DNA from: Acidobacteriota bacterium
Lineage (GTDB): Bacteria; Acidobacteriota; Terriglobia; UBA7540
Direction of reading: 5' to 3'
NCBI GenBank assembly: GCA_021784615.1
Contig: JAJYHU010000213.1
Location: 1 to 6,128, forward strand
DNA: 6,128 nt
Below are positions 1-6,048 of this stretch, in pieces (position 1 is the first letter of the stretch; each line of letters begins with the position of its first letter). Position numbers and translations under genes: made by a program. The notes under the pieces were generated by a model. The model did not search any database, was not told the origin of the DNA, and saw only the letters and a program-made list of their open reading frames with translations.

Positions 1-644
1 TCACGTTTGGGTTGGTAGCCGCAAGCGCTCTCGACTCTCTGACATATCGCGTCGAAGAATTCGTTGGGTAGGTCGTCGGGCTGATCCAAAAGCTCAGCCC
101 AGACCTTCGGCAAGACTTCGCCTGTCTTGTGCAATCCAACGTTGTCATCCAATATCTTATTCGCCCGACGAATGGTGCTGCCATCGACGACAGATCCTTT
201 CGAGAGGAATTCCTTGAGGTGTTCCGCGGCAGAGGATGGCTCCTGTTTCGTGATATCCACCGCAAAAAACTTCCTTTCCTTCCAGGATCCTTGCTTGAGC
301 GGAAGGTAAAACCACCATTCCATACCATTCGTCAGAACGGCAAGGGGCACTCCGCGGCGAAACGAATACCCAAGGAGTTGCTCCTCGCGCTGCTCAAGGT
401 TGTCACCTCCTTTCTTCACCTCAATGAGGACCTGCTCGCATCCTTGATGCTTGAGGCAGTAGTCCACTCTCTTGCCTTCAATTGGAAATTCAGGGCAGAC
501 TTCGTGGGGGTTTTCCGTGTTCCATCCCAGATGCGTCAGGATCGGATTTATCACCGTTTGTCGAACGGCCTCCTCGTTAGCTCCTTCAAGAGCCTCTTCG
601 TCGCCACGAACGCGGATGAGAAGTGCTTCCAGCGACTCTGTCAT
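1..644 (-). CDS. HsdR-N-terminal-like restriction endonuclease, 3' end cut by window edge
   Basis: This frame is open from an ATG at 644-642 down to base 1, giving 214 codons with no stop, so the C-terminus lies outside the window. A GAGGAG ribosome site (656-651) sits six bases before the ATG and fixes the start. The protein resembles the N-terminal domain of type I restriction R subunits (HSDR_N_2 type), found also in small stand-alone proteins. Visible PD-(D/E)XK nuclease motif: EGKRVDY with Asp61, then LIEVKKG with Glu75 and Lys77, then Gln89-LLGY, matching the family's QxxxY element. LTNG (105-108) followed by EWWFY is also typical. Residues 141-214 (FLSKGSVVDG, then VWAELLDQPDDL, then a CGYQP end) resemble the tail of the stand-alone family. 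No helicase motor is visible in the part seen. Role inferred: DNA cleavage, probably defence. Whether it is stand-alone or the start of a full HsdR cannot be told here. Codon use is more A/T-tolerant than in the genes to the right. Confidence 0.85.
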   Translation of the reverse strand, partial: MTESLEALLIRVRGDEEALEGANEEAVRQTVINPILTHLGWNTENPHEVCPEFPIEGKRVDYCLKHQGCEQVLIEVKKGGDNLEQREEQLLGYSFRRGVPLAVLTNGMEWWFYLPLKQGSWKERKFFAVDITKQEPSSAAEHLKEFLSKGSVVDGSTIRRANKILDDNVGLHKTGEVLPKVWAELLDQPDDLPNEFFDAICQRVESACGYQPKR

Positions 645-812
645 ATTTTTCTCCTCTCGGTGTCGACGCCTGCATCAGTTTCCAATGAACCAACAATGTA
701 CCCGGAATTTCCATTATCGACCTGCGGCTCAACCGATAACATATACCTGACCGCCACCGAACGCAATTGTCGGTCGGGTTTGCAGTGATAGGTTACCCTG
801 CGCGGGGAGAAG

Positions 813-839
813 CAGATTCCTCGCTTCGCTCGGAATGAC
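813..839. repeat. Dispersed 'SERSEE'-type intergenic hairpin repeat
   Basis: The core is ATTCC (816-820), an 11-base centre containing GC-TTC-GC, then GGAAT (832-836). This makes an imperfect hairpin with a 2x2 internal mismatch. Read on the minus strand it begins gtcattccgagcgaagcg and translates as the familiar artefact peptide HSERSEES. I recognise this as a sequence seen in many intergenic regions of environmental bacterial genomes. It occurs once in this window. Its function is unknown to me. Confidence 0.6.
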
Positions 840-882
840 GAGTGTAGGGCGCTGGATGACGCCGCGCGGGTGGCTCTTCAAC

Positions 883-908
883 AACCTGCCAGGCGCCCGC
901 CTGGGGTT
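883..908. other. GC-rich hairpin with pyrimidine-rich tail
   Basis: AACC (883-886), a two-base bulge, CCAGGCG (889-895), a CC turn, CGCCTGG (898-904), GGTT (905-908). Eleven pairs are possible, although a two-base loop would open to four or more. A T-rich run (tttcttctta, 911-920) follows on the plus strand, so it looks like a rightward terminator. However, no rightward gene ends just before it. It may be a remnant, a terminator of an unseen RNA, or part of the neighbouring repeat. Confidence 0.4.
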
Positions 909-1015
909 CCTTTCTTCTTAATCCACCTCCTCCGAGCAGCCCACGCCCTCTGAACTTTTGCCTCGCCGGATTCGTAAATCGACATGGAACTTGTCGGGTT
1001 AGGGGAGTTGGGCGC

Positions 1016-2053
1016 ATGATGAAGAGGGGAACGAGGAAAACGCGGGGGCGGTGGAATGAATCTAAGTGTCTTATGGCTTTAGGGGCTTCCTGCTTAGCAT
1101 TCTCAACAAGCGCTTTCGCGGCCGAAGGCCGTTTTGACCGAATCCTGCCCGTGAGCGGCCCGGTTGAAGTTGTTATCCGGACGGGCGCCGGAACCCTTAC
1201 CGTCAGCGGGGGAAACGAATCCAGCGTTCATGTGCGCGCCACCATCCGGGCGCAGGCCGGGTTGTTCTCAGGCGAGGAAGCCGAGAAAAGGGTCCGAGAC
1301 CTTGAGATCCGGCCTCCCGTTGAACAGCACGGCAACACCATTACCCTCGGCGGCATAACGGAGCCGAGCCTCCAGCGCAACATCTCCATCAGCTATGACC
1401 TGCTGGTTCCTGCCGCCACGCGCTTGAAATCCAAAACCGGTTCCGGCAATCAAACCATCAAGGGCATTTGGGGGCCGCTTGAAGTTTCAGCGGGCTCAGG
1501 CAGCGTCACGGCTTCAAACATCGGCGGCATCGTCGAGGCATCTGCGGGCAGCGGGAAAATTCGCCTGGAAGCCATCGAGGGAAAAGTTCAAGCCTCGACG
1601 GGCAGCGGCGGGATCGAGGCTTCAGGCATCGGCGGCGGCTTTCAAGCTTCCACGGGCAGCGGAGACGTGATTCTCGATCAAGCGGCGGCCGGCGCCCGCG
1701 TGGCCAGCGCTTCGGGAAACATTGCGCTAAGAAATGTTCGCGGGCCTGTCCGGGCAAAAACCGCCGCCGGCTCGATTTCCGCTGAAGGCGGCGGCCGTGA
1801 GCCCTGGCGCCTGGAGACGGTTTCCGGTAGCGTCAGCGTGCGAGTCCCGCTGGATTTGGGATTCGATCTCCACGCGCATTCCGTTTCCGGAAGCATTTCC
1901 ACCAACCGGCCGCTGACCCTGCAAGGAACCGCTCATCACCGGGAAACAACAGGAAAAGCCGGGAATGGCGGCTTTCTTCTCGATGTGAGCACGGTCTCCG
2001 GCAACGTCCATATTGACTGGCTGGCGGTTTCGAAAGCTCTCTCGCACCCTTGA
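1016..2053 (+). CDS. Exported DUF4097-type beta-solenoid (putative adhesin-like) protein
   Basis: 345 residues. The start ATG lies eight bases after AGGGGAG (1001-1007); a second ATG follows directly at 1019. The N-terminus is basic (MMKRGTRKTRGR), then hydrophobic (residues 19-34), ending TSAFAA before EGRF. This is a type I signal peptide with likely cleavage near residue 35-36. Cys26 lacks a proper lipobox, so a lipoprotein is unlikely. The mature part opens with a short beta region (FDRILPVSGPVEVVIRTGAG), as DUF4097 proteins do. From residue 141 it becomes a solenoid of [ST]-x-[SA]-G-x-[IV] turns spaced exactly 18 residues apart through residue 266. Looser copies follow at 268, 289 and 326. 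Such proteins are thought to form beta-helical folds outside the cytoplasmic membrane; their molecular function is not established, and 'adhesin' is only a family label. The nearest downstream gene appears to have its own promoter, so this is probably a one-gene unit. Confidence 0.85.
   Translation: MMKRGTRKTRGRWNESKCLMALGASCLAFSTSAFAAEGRFDRILPVSGPVEVVIRTGAGTLTVSGGNESSVHVRATIRAQAGLFSGEEAEKRVRDLEIRPPVEQHGNTITLGGITEPSLQRNISISYDLLVPAATRLKSKTGSGNQTIKGIWGPLEVSAGSGSVTASNIGGIVEASAGSGKIRLEAIEGKVQASTGSGGIEASGIGGGFQASTGSGDVILDQAAAGARVASASGNIALRNVRGPVRAKTAAGSISAEGGGREPWRLETVSGSVSVRVPLDLGFDLHAHSVSGSISTNRPLTLQGTAHHRETTGKAGNGGFLLDVSTVSGNVHIDWLAVSKALSHP
1436..1813 (+). repeat. Seven in-frame 54-base (18-codon) repeats in the DUF4097 gene
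   Basis: The turn motif begins at residues 141 (TGSGNQ), 159 (AGSGSV), 177 (AGSGKI), 195 (TGSGGI), 213 (TGSGDV), 231 (SASGNI) and 249 (TAAGSI), each exactly 18 residues apart. The DNA shows recurring gggcagcgg-like blocks at the same 54-base spacing. The copies have diverged between motifs, so the period is held by protein structure and not by recent DNA duplication. Confidence 0.85.
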
Positions 2054-2092
2054 GTGCCCGCTTTTGAATTTTCAGTGCGTTCCCGTTTTCCG

Positions 2093-2113
2093 GCCCGGCG
2101 CCACCGGCTTTTT
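2093..2113 (+). terminator. Probable intrinsic terminator after the DUF4097 gene
   Basis: About 40 bases after the stop, CCGG (2095-2098), a five-base loop and CCGG (2104-2107) can pair. An alternative register pairs GCC with GGC (2093-2095 and 2106-2108) around a bulged C. Five T residues (2109-2113) follow at once. The stem is short but GC-only and correctly placed. Confidence 0.45.
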
Positions 2114-2133
2114 CCATCTGCAGCCCTGCGAAT

Positions 2134-2162
2134 TTGACAGCCGCGAGTTCGCAGCGTAGCAT
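2134..2162 (+). promoter_or_regulatory. Sigma-70-type promoter, TTGACA-17-TAGCAT
   Basis: A perfect -35 box TTGACA (2134-2139), an ideal 17-base spacer and the -10 box TAGCAT (2157-2162), which matches four of six positions including the key A2 and T6. The expected start of transcription, six to eight bases after the -10 box, falls at about 2169-2170, on the ATG of the next gene. This suggests a leaderless mRNA. Confidence 0.6.
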
Positions 2163-2169
2163 TTTTCCT

Positions 2170-2484
2170 ATGAACATCGGTAGGCATGAACACGGAGAGA
2201 TCGAGGTGGAGTGCCCCTCGTGCGGGGCCTGTCTGAAGATTGACGTGGCGCTGGGCAAAGTGATCGGCCACGAGCTTCCACCCCGGCGCACCGAGACCCG
2301 AAGCCTCGACCAGGCGAGCCAGGTGCTTGAAAAAGAGCAGGCCCGCCGCGAGGCGCTTTTCCAAAAAAGCACGGAAGCTGAGAAAACCAAGCCCGACCTT
2401 CTGCAGCGAAAATTCGAGGAGGCCCTCCGGAAATCCAAAGATGAACCGGCCACGCCGCCTTTCCGCGATATCGATCTTGACTAG
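2170..2484 (+). CDS. Small zinc-ribbon/coiled-coil protein, conserved hypothetical
   Basis: 104 residues from the ATG at 2170. An in-frame TTG at 2134 would add 12 residues, but that TTG is part of the TTGACA box and the extra residues look non-conserved. No ribosome site precedes 2170, which fits a leaderless start. Residues 11-21 (IEVECPSCGAC) hold a zinc-knuckle half site, Cys15 and Cys18, with Cys21 close by. No second CxxC pair exists, so metal binding would need a dimer or Cys21. After a proline-rich joint (PPRR, 38-41), residues 45-92 are rich in Glu, Lys, Arg and Ala, as expected of a long helix or coiled coil (VLEKEQARREALF, KFEEALRKSK). The tail is acidic (RDIDLD). I recognise this layout as a short conserved hypothetical seen in Acidobacteria and similar genomes, but I know no function. 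It may bind RNA or a protein partner through the ribbon; that is a guess. Confidence 0.75.
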   Translation: MNIGRHEHGEIEVECPSCGACLKIDVALGKVIGHELPPRRTETRSLDQASQVLEKEQARREALFQKSTEAEKTKPDLLQRKFEEALRKSKDEPATPPFRDIDLD

Positions 2485-2559
2485 AGGGTTGGAACCCAAG
2501 TTTCGTTGTTGGTTATTGAAGGCCGGGAAAGAGCGTTTCTGAATCCTTTTGTCTGCGCG

Positions 2560-2589
2560 TTGAACCCTTCCGAAAAGCTGTGTTAGGAT
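2560..2589 (+). promoter_or_regulatory. Candidate promoter for the EF-G-like gene
   Basis: TTGAAC (2560-2565), 18 bases, TAGGAT (2584-2589), each box matching four of six consensus positions. Transcription would start near 2596, giving a leader of about 58 bases that contains the strong GAGGAG ribosome site (2642-2647). It also contains a possible weak stem between CCCTT and AAGGG around 2605-2626. Confidence 0.4.
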
Positions 2590-2653
2590 GCAGCCTTGCT
2601 CCGACCCTTGGAAAACCCGAAAAGGGAATTGCTGAAACCCCGAGGAGTTCCTA

Positions 2654-4753
2654 GTGAAAACATACGACGGTGAGAATATCCGCAATGTTGTCCTTTTGGG
2701 CCACGCTGACACGGGAAAGACTCAGCTCGCTTCCGCTCTGCTTTACACGGCGGGAATGGTCAACCGCCTGGGCAAAGTCGACGACGGCTCTTCCATCACG
2801 GATTACGACGAGGAGGAGATCAAGCACGGATTTTCGATCAGCGCGGCGCTCGCGTACGCGGAGTGGAACGGCGTCAAGATAAATGTGATCGACACGCCCG
2901 GCTTTAATATTTTCCTCCACGAAGCCGAGGCGGCGCTCGCGGCCGCGGACTCGGCGCTGCTGCTGGTTCACGCCGTCAGTGGCATTGAGGTGCAAACGGA
3001 GAAAACCTGGGGCTTTTGCCAAAAGGCCAATCTGCCCCGCGCTCTGGTGATCAACCAGATGGACCGCGACCGGGCTGGCTTCAAGAGAACCCTTGAGGCT
3101 TTGAGCAACGCTTTGGGGCGGTCGGTTATTCCCGTCCAACTGCCCATCGGAGAGGAAAAGGATTTTCGCGGCGTCGTTGATCTGGTTAGGATGCGCGCCG
3201 AGCTTTACGAAGCGGACGGGTCGGGAAAAGCCAGGGACGCCGACATTCCCGCGGAGATGCAGGAAGCCTCTACCGAGGCCCATGAAGCTTTGGTGGAGAT
3301 GGTGGCGGAAGGCAATGACCAGCTTCTCGAAGAATTTTTCGATAAAGGCACCATCCCGATTGAAGACCTGGCACCGGGGCTCCGGCAGGCGATTGCGGAG
3401 AATCGCCTGACTCCCGTCCTTGTCTCCGCCGGCCTTCCCAGTATTGGAACTGAAAGCTTGCTCCGGTTTGTCGCCGATTACCTGCCTTCGGCGGTGGCCC
3501 GGGGGAGTGTCGAAGGCGTTGATCCGGCAAGCGGAGAGAAAGCCGCGCGGCGGATGGCCAACGGCGAGCCCGCTTCCGCTTTCGTCTTCAAGACGGTCGC
3601 GGACCCTTTTGCCGGACGGCTCACCTACTTCAAAGTGATGTCCGGGGTAGTCAAAACCGAGGCCATGCTGGTGAACTACAACCGCAGCGCCACCGAGCGG
3701 CTGGCTCATGTCGGGATTCCGCAAGGCAAATCTCAGAACCCAGTTCCGGAGCTTCGCGCAGGCGACATCGGCGTGGTGGCAAAGCTCAAGGAGACCCTGA
3801 CCGGCGACACCCTTGGCGACAAGCAAGCCCCCATTCTTTATCCCCCCGTCAAATTGGCTGAGCCCGCCATTTCCTTTGCTATTGAGCCAAAGTCCCGGGG
3901 CGATGAAGACAAGCTCTCCACGGCGATCCACCGGATGCTCGAAGAGGACTTGCTGCTGCGCTTTTCGCGGGACGAACAGACCAAGGAATTCCTGCTCTCG
4001 GGTTCGGGACAGCAGCACGTGGAAATTGCGGTTTCAAAACTCAAGCGCCGCTACAACGTTGAAGTCACGCTGAAAGCGCCCAAGATTCCTTATCGTGAAA
4101 CGATCCGCGGCAAGGCCGACGCCCAGGGCAAATATAAAAAGCAGACCGGCGGCCACGGGCAATACGGCGATTGCAAAATCAAGATGGAGCCGCTCGCAAG
4201 GGGCGAAGGGTTTGAGTTCGTCAACGACATTTTTGGCGGCGCCATCCCCAAGAATTACATTCCGGCGGTGGAAAAAGGCATTCAGGAATCCGCCGCGCGC
4301 GGCTACCTGGCGGGTTATCCCGTCGTGGATTTTCGCGTGATTCTCTATGACGGCTCCTACCACGACGTCGATTCTTCCGAAATGGCTTTCAAGATTGCCG
4401 GGTCGATGGGTTTCAAGAAGTGCATGGAGCAGGCCAAGCCCTGCCTGCTGGAGCCGATCATGATGGCTGAGATTACGGTCCCTGAAAACTATTCCGGCGA
4501 CATCATGGGCAACCTGACCGGCCGCCGCGGGCGGATTCAGGGCATGGAGCCGAAAGGCCAATCTACGGTGGTCAAGGCCCAAGTTCCTCTTGCGGAGATG
4601 CTGACTTACGCTTCCGACCTGACCTCCATGACGCAGGGTCGCGGAACCTATTCCATGGAGTTCTCCCATTACGACGTTGTTCCGCAGCAGATCGCCGACA
4701 AGATCATCTCCGACGCCAGGGAGCGGGGCCACGGCAAGGAAGAAGAGGAGTAA
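2654..4753 (+). CDS. fusA: EF-G-like translation GTPase (EF-G2 type paralogue)
   Basis: 699 residues, the normal EF-G length. The start is a GTG six bases after GAGGAG (2642-2647). All five EF-G domains can be followed. The G domain has P-loop GHADTGKT (16-23), switch I HGFSIS (58-63), DTPGF (80-84), NQMD (134-137) and SAG (258-260), with an inserted G' part including FRGVVDLV (171-178). Domain II covers about 300-395 (RAGDIGVVAKLKETLTGDTL), domain III about 402-475 (AISFAIEPKSRGDEDK), domain IV about 480-600 (TGGHGQYGDCKIKMEP; DGSYHDVDSSEMAFK with His570 at the tip loop) and domain V about 600-685 (GDIMGNLTGRRGRIQGME). Canonical EF-G has DTPGH, NKMD and RGITI; here the catalytic His is Phe84, the NKxD Lys is Gln135 and the switch I Thr is Ser61. 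It is not next to rpsL, rpsG or tuf, so it is probably a second EF-G and not the housekeeping copy. Role inferred: ribosome-bound GTPase, perhaps translocation or recycling under special conditions. Confidence 0.9.
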   Translation: MKTYDGENIRNVVLLGHADTGKTQLASALLYTAGMVNRLGKVDDGSSITDYDEEEIKHGFSISAALAYAEWNGVKINVIDTPGFNIFLHEAEAALAAADSALLLVHAVSGIEVQTEKTWGFCQKANLPRALVINQMDRDRAGFKRTLEALSNALGRSVIPVQLPIGEEKDFRGVVDLVRMRAELYEADGSGKARDADIPAEMQEASTEAHEALVEMVAEGNDQLLEEFFDKGTIPIEDLAPGLRQAIAENRLTPVLVSAGLPSIGTESLLRFVADYLPSAVARGSVEGVDPASGEKAARRMANGEPASAFVFKTVADPFAGRLTYFKVMSGVVKTEAMLVNYNRSATERLAHVGIPQGKSQNPVPELRAGDIGVVAKLKETLTGDTLGDKQAPILYPPVKLAEPAISFAIEPKSRGDEDKLSTAIHRMLEEDLLLRFSRDEQTKEFLLSGSGQQHVEIAVSKLKRRYNVEVTLKAPKIPYRETIRGKADAQGKYKKQTGGHGQYGDCKIKMEPLARGEGFEFVNDIFGGAIPKNYIPAVEKGIQESAARGYLAGYPVVDFRVILYDGSYHDVDSSEMAFKIAGSMGFKKCMEQAKPCLLEPIMMAEITVPENYSGDIMGNLTGRRGRIQGMEPKGQSTVVKAQVPLAEMLTYASDLTSMTQGRGTYSMEFSHYDVVPQQIADKIISDARERGHGKEEEE

Positions 4754-4818
4754 GGGTGTTTGCCGTTGGCGCTCGAGCTGCCGCAGCATGATCAAGCGGC
4801 AAGGAAGCGCAGGAAGAC

Positions 4819-5742
4819 ATGAGAAAATTCGCCTTGTTGCCGGTTTTTTTCCTGGTGTGGCCTATCATCCTCGGTGCCGCCGCGCCTGCCAAAAGGATTC
4901 CCATCCTGCTCGACACCGATATCGGCACGGATATCGACGACGCCTTCGCTTTGGCCCTGGTGGTGAAGAGTCCCGAGTTTGATCTGCTGGGCGTCACCAC
5001 GGTTTCCGGCGATACGCACGCGCGGGCGCGCCTTGCGGCCAAGTTGTTGTGGGAAGCGGGCGACCGTTCGGTTCCGGTTGCGGCAGGCGAGCCCAGCAGG
5101 CCGCTGCCCATGGAGCAGACGCGCTGGGCCGATGGATTCCGAAGCCCGCAGCTGCGCTCAATCAACGCCGCAACCTTCCTGGACCAGGTTCTGCGGCGCC
5201 GCGTGGAGAAAACCACGCTCATCGCCATTGGCCCGCTGACGAACATCGCCGCGCTTCTCACTAAGGACCCGCATATCAAGGAGAAGATCAAGCAGATTGT
5301 TCTGATGGGCGGATCGATCGCGCACGGCTATGGCGACGATCTGAATCCCGTTGCGGAATACAACATTGCCTCGGACCCCACGGCGGCCCAGAAAGTTTTC
5401 AGCTCCGGAGTGCCCATCCTGATGGCGCCGCTTGACGTGACGGCGATGCTCCAGCTCCACCGTCCCGACCGCCATCGCGTTTTCACCCAACTCACTCCTC
5501 TCACCAATAGCCTGACGATTCTTTATGAGCTCTGGAACCAGAGCACGCCCACCCTGTTCGATCCCATGGCCGTGGCCATGGTGCTTGACCCGAGCCTCTG
5601 TGAAACCGAGCCGCTGGCCGTGGAAGTGGATGCGAACGGATTTACGCGCGCGGCCCAGGGAAAGCCTCCGAACGCCCAGGTCGCCCTGCACACCAATCCC
5701 TCTAGTTTTTTTGACTTCTACCTCAAGCGCGTGGCGCCGTAA
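4819..5742 (+). CDS. Exported inosine/uridine-preferring-type nucleoside hydrolase
   Basis: 307 residues, the usual family length. The ATG follows AGGA (4811-4814) at short spacing. MRK, a hydrophobic stretch (residues 4-19) and LGAAA before PAKR form a signal peptide, so the enzyme should work in the periplasm or outside. There it would split nucleosides into base and ribose for salvage. The calcium/ribose site is clear: DTDIGTDIDD (32-41), with Asp32, Asp34, Asp40 and Asp41 matching the DxDxxxDD motif of the family but with two extra residues. Also seen are GPLTNIAALL (138-147), VLMGGS (161-166), AEYNIASDPTAA (179-190, with Glu180 and Asn182) and FDPMAV (247-252, with calcium ligand Asp248). 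In the well-studied inosine-uridine enzymes a His precedes that last Asp as proton donor; here it is Phe247, and the usual HGxDG loop reads RWADG (102-106). Substrate preference therefore cannot be inferred. It lies 65 bases after the EF-G-like gene with no clear terminator between, so co-transcription is possible. Confidence 0.88.
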   Translation: MRKFALLPVFFLVWPIILGAAAPAKRIPILLDTDIGTDIDDAFALALVVKSPEFDLLGVTTVSGDTHARARLAAKLLWEAGDRSVPVAAGEPSRPLPMEQTRWADGFRSPQLRSINAATFLDQVLRRRVEKTTLIAIGPLTNIAALLTKDPHIKEKIKQIVLMGGSIAHGYGDDLNPVAEYNIASDPTAAQKVFSSGVPILMAPLDVTAMLQLHRPDRHRVFTQLTPLTNSLTILYELWNQSTPTLFDPMAVAMVLDPSLCETEPLAVEVDANGFTRAAQGKPPNAQVALHTNPSSFFDFYLKRVAP

Positions 5743-6048
5743 CCTGCGGCGCACCCTCGCCGGTGGGCTGGGTTCCGCCGTTCTTCGATTCGCGCGCGGC
5801 AATGCGCGGCCGACGCATTTGCGCCGCCGGGTGTCCCGTGGCCGGCTGTTTCAACGATAGGCTCCCACGGCATGACTTCATCTTGTATAATCGACCGGCC
5901 CGGTAGAAGGGATCGTTGCACTCTGGGCCAATCAGCCGATTGAAGGCGGGCGGCAAGAAGGGGTGCGATGCCGACATCAATTTTTCCGCGCGCCTGGGAT
6001 CGCATCTCCATTTCCATGGCAGCGATACAAAGACGCGAAGAGGAGACT
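5743..6048. other. Intergenic region (about 306 bases), no supported gene
   Basis: After the nucleoside hydrolase stop the DNA is GC-rich. It contains a clean small hairpin: AATGCG (5801-5806), a seven-base loop, CGCATT (5814-5819). There is no T tract after it, so it is a weak terminator candidate at best. A perfect TATAAT lies at 5886-5891. Minus-strand open frames here lack ribosome sites and any recognisable product. The last 81 bases could be coding if the downstream gene starts at 5968. Confidence 0.5.
5886..5891 (+). promoter_or_regulatory. Candidate -10 box (TATAAT) for the right-edge gene
   Basis: A perfect TATAAT preceded by TTG. No matching -35 box stands 16-18 bases upstream (TCCCAC at 5863-5868 for a 17-base spacer), so the assignment rests on the -10 box and its place before the next gene. 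Transcription would begin near 5898. Confidence 0.35.

Larger units (their letters stand above)
645..1015. other. Divergent intergenic region (371 bases), no supported gene
   Basis: This lies between the leftward nuclease gene and the rightward DUF4097 gene, so promoters for both should be here. For the leftward gene the best candidate I see is weak: TTGCGT (766-761), 17 bases, TATGTT (743-738) on the minus strand. For the rightward gene I see no convincing -35/-10 pair, only a good ribosome site (AGGGGAG, 1001-1007). The middle holds a dispersed-repeat hairpin (813-839) and a second hairpin (883-908), listed separately. Short open frames here have no ribosome site and no recognisable product. 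Confidence 0.6.

Noticed and set aside
129..788. Plus-strand open frame of 219 codons at the left end
   Set aside because: It lies opposite the minus-strand nuclease gene, has no ribosome site and no recognisable domain; the minus strand gives a clear PD-(D/E)XK protein.
924..934. GGAGGAGGTGG on the minus strand, a perfect ribosome-site match
   Set aside because: No start codon stands at a usable distance downstream on that strand, and no supported gene follows.
793..1017. Minus-strand frame of 74 codons containing HSERSEES
   Set aside because: It is a translation of the dispersed hairpin repeat; no ribosome site and no coherent protein.
2486..2497. GGGTT-GG-AACCC just after the zinc-ribbon gene as a terminator
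   Set aside because: The loop is only two bases and no T tract follows; too weak to call.
1936..2712. Minus-strand open frame of 258 codons spanning the zinc-ribbon gene
   Set aside because: It crosses the end of one gene, a whole gene and the start of another, with no domain. The plus-strand CPSCG protein with its own promoter is the better reading.
2651..4018. Minus-strand open frame of 455 codons opposite the EF-G-like gene
   Set aside because: Its product resembles no family I know, and the plus strand encodes an unmistakable full-length EF-G. It is a by-product of G/C-rich third codon positions.
4034..4795. Minus-strand open frame of 253 codons
   Set aside because: Antisense to EF-G domains IV and V, which are strongly conserved on the plus strand; no domain of its own.
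5158..5802. Minus-strand open frame of 214 codons
   Set aside because: Antisense to the nucleoside hydrolase active-site regions; composition is that of a shadow frame.
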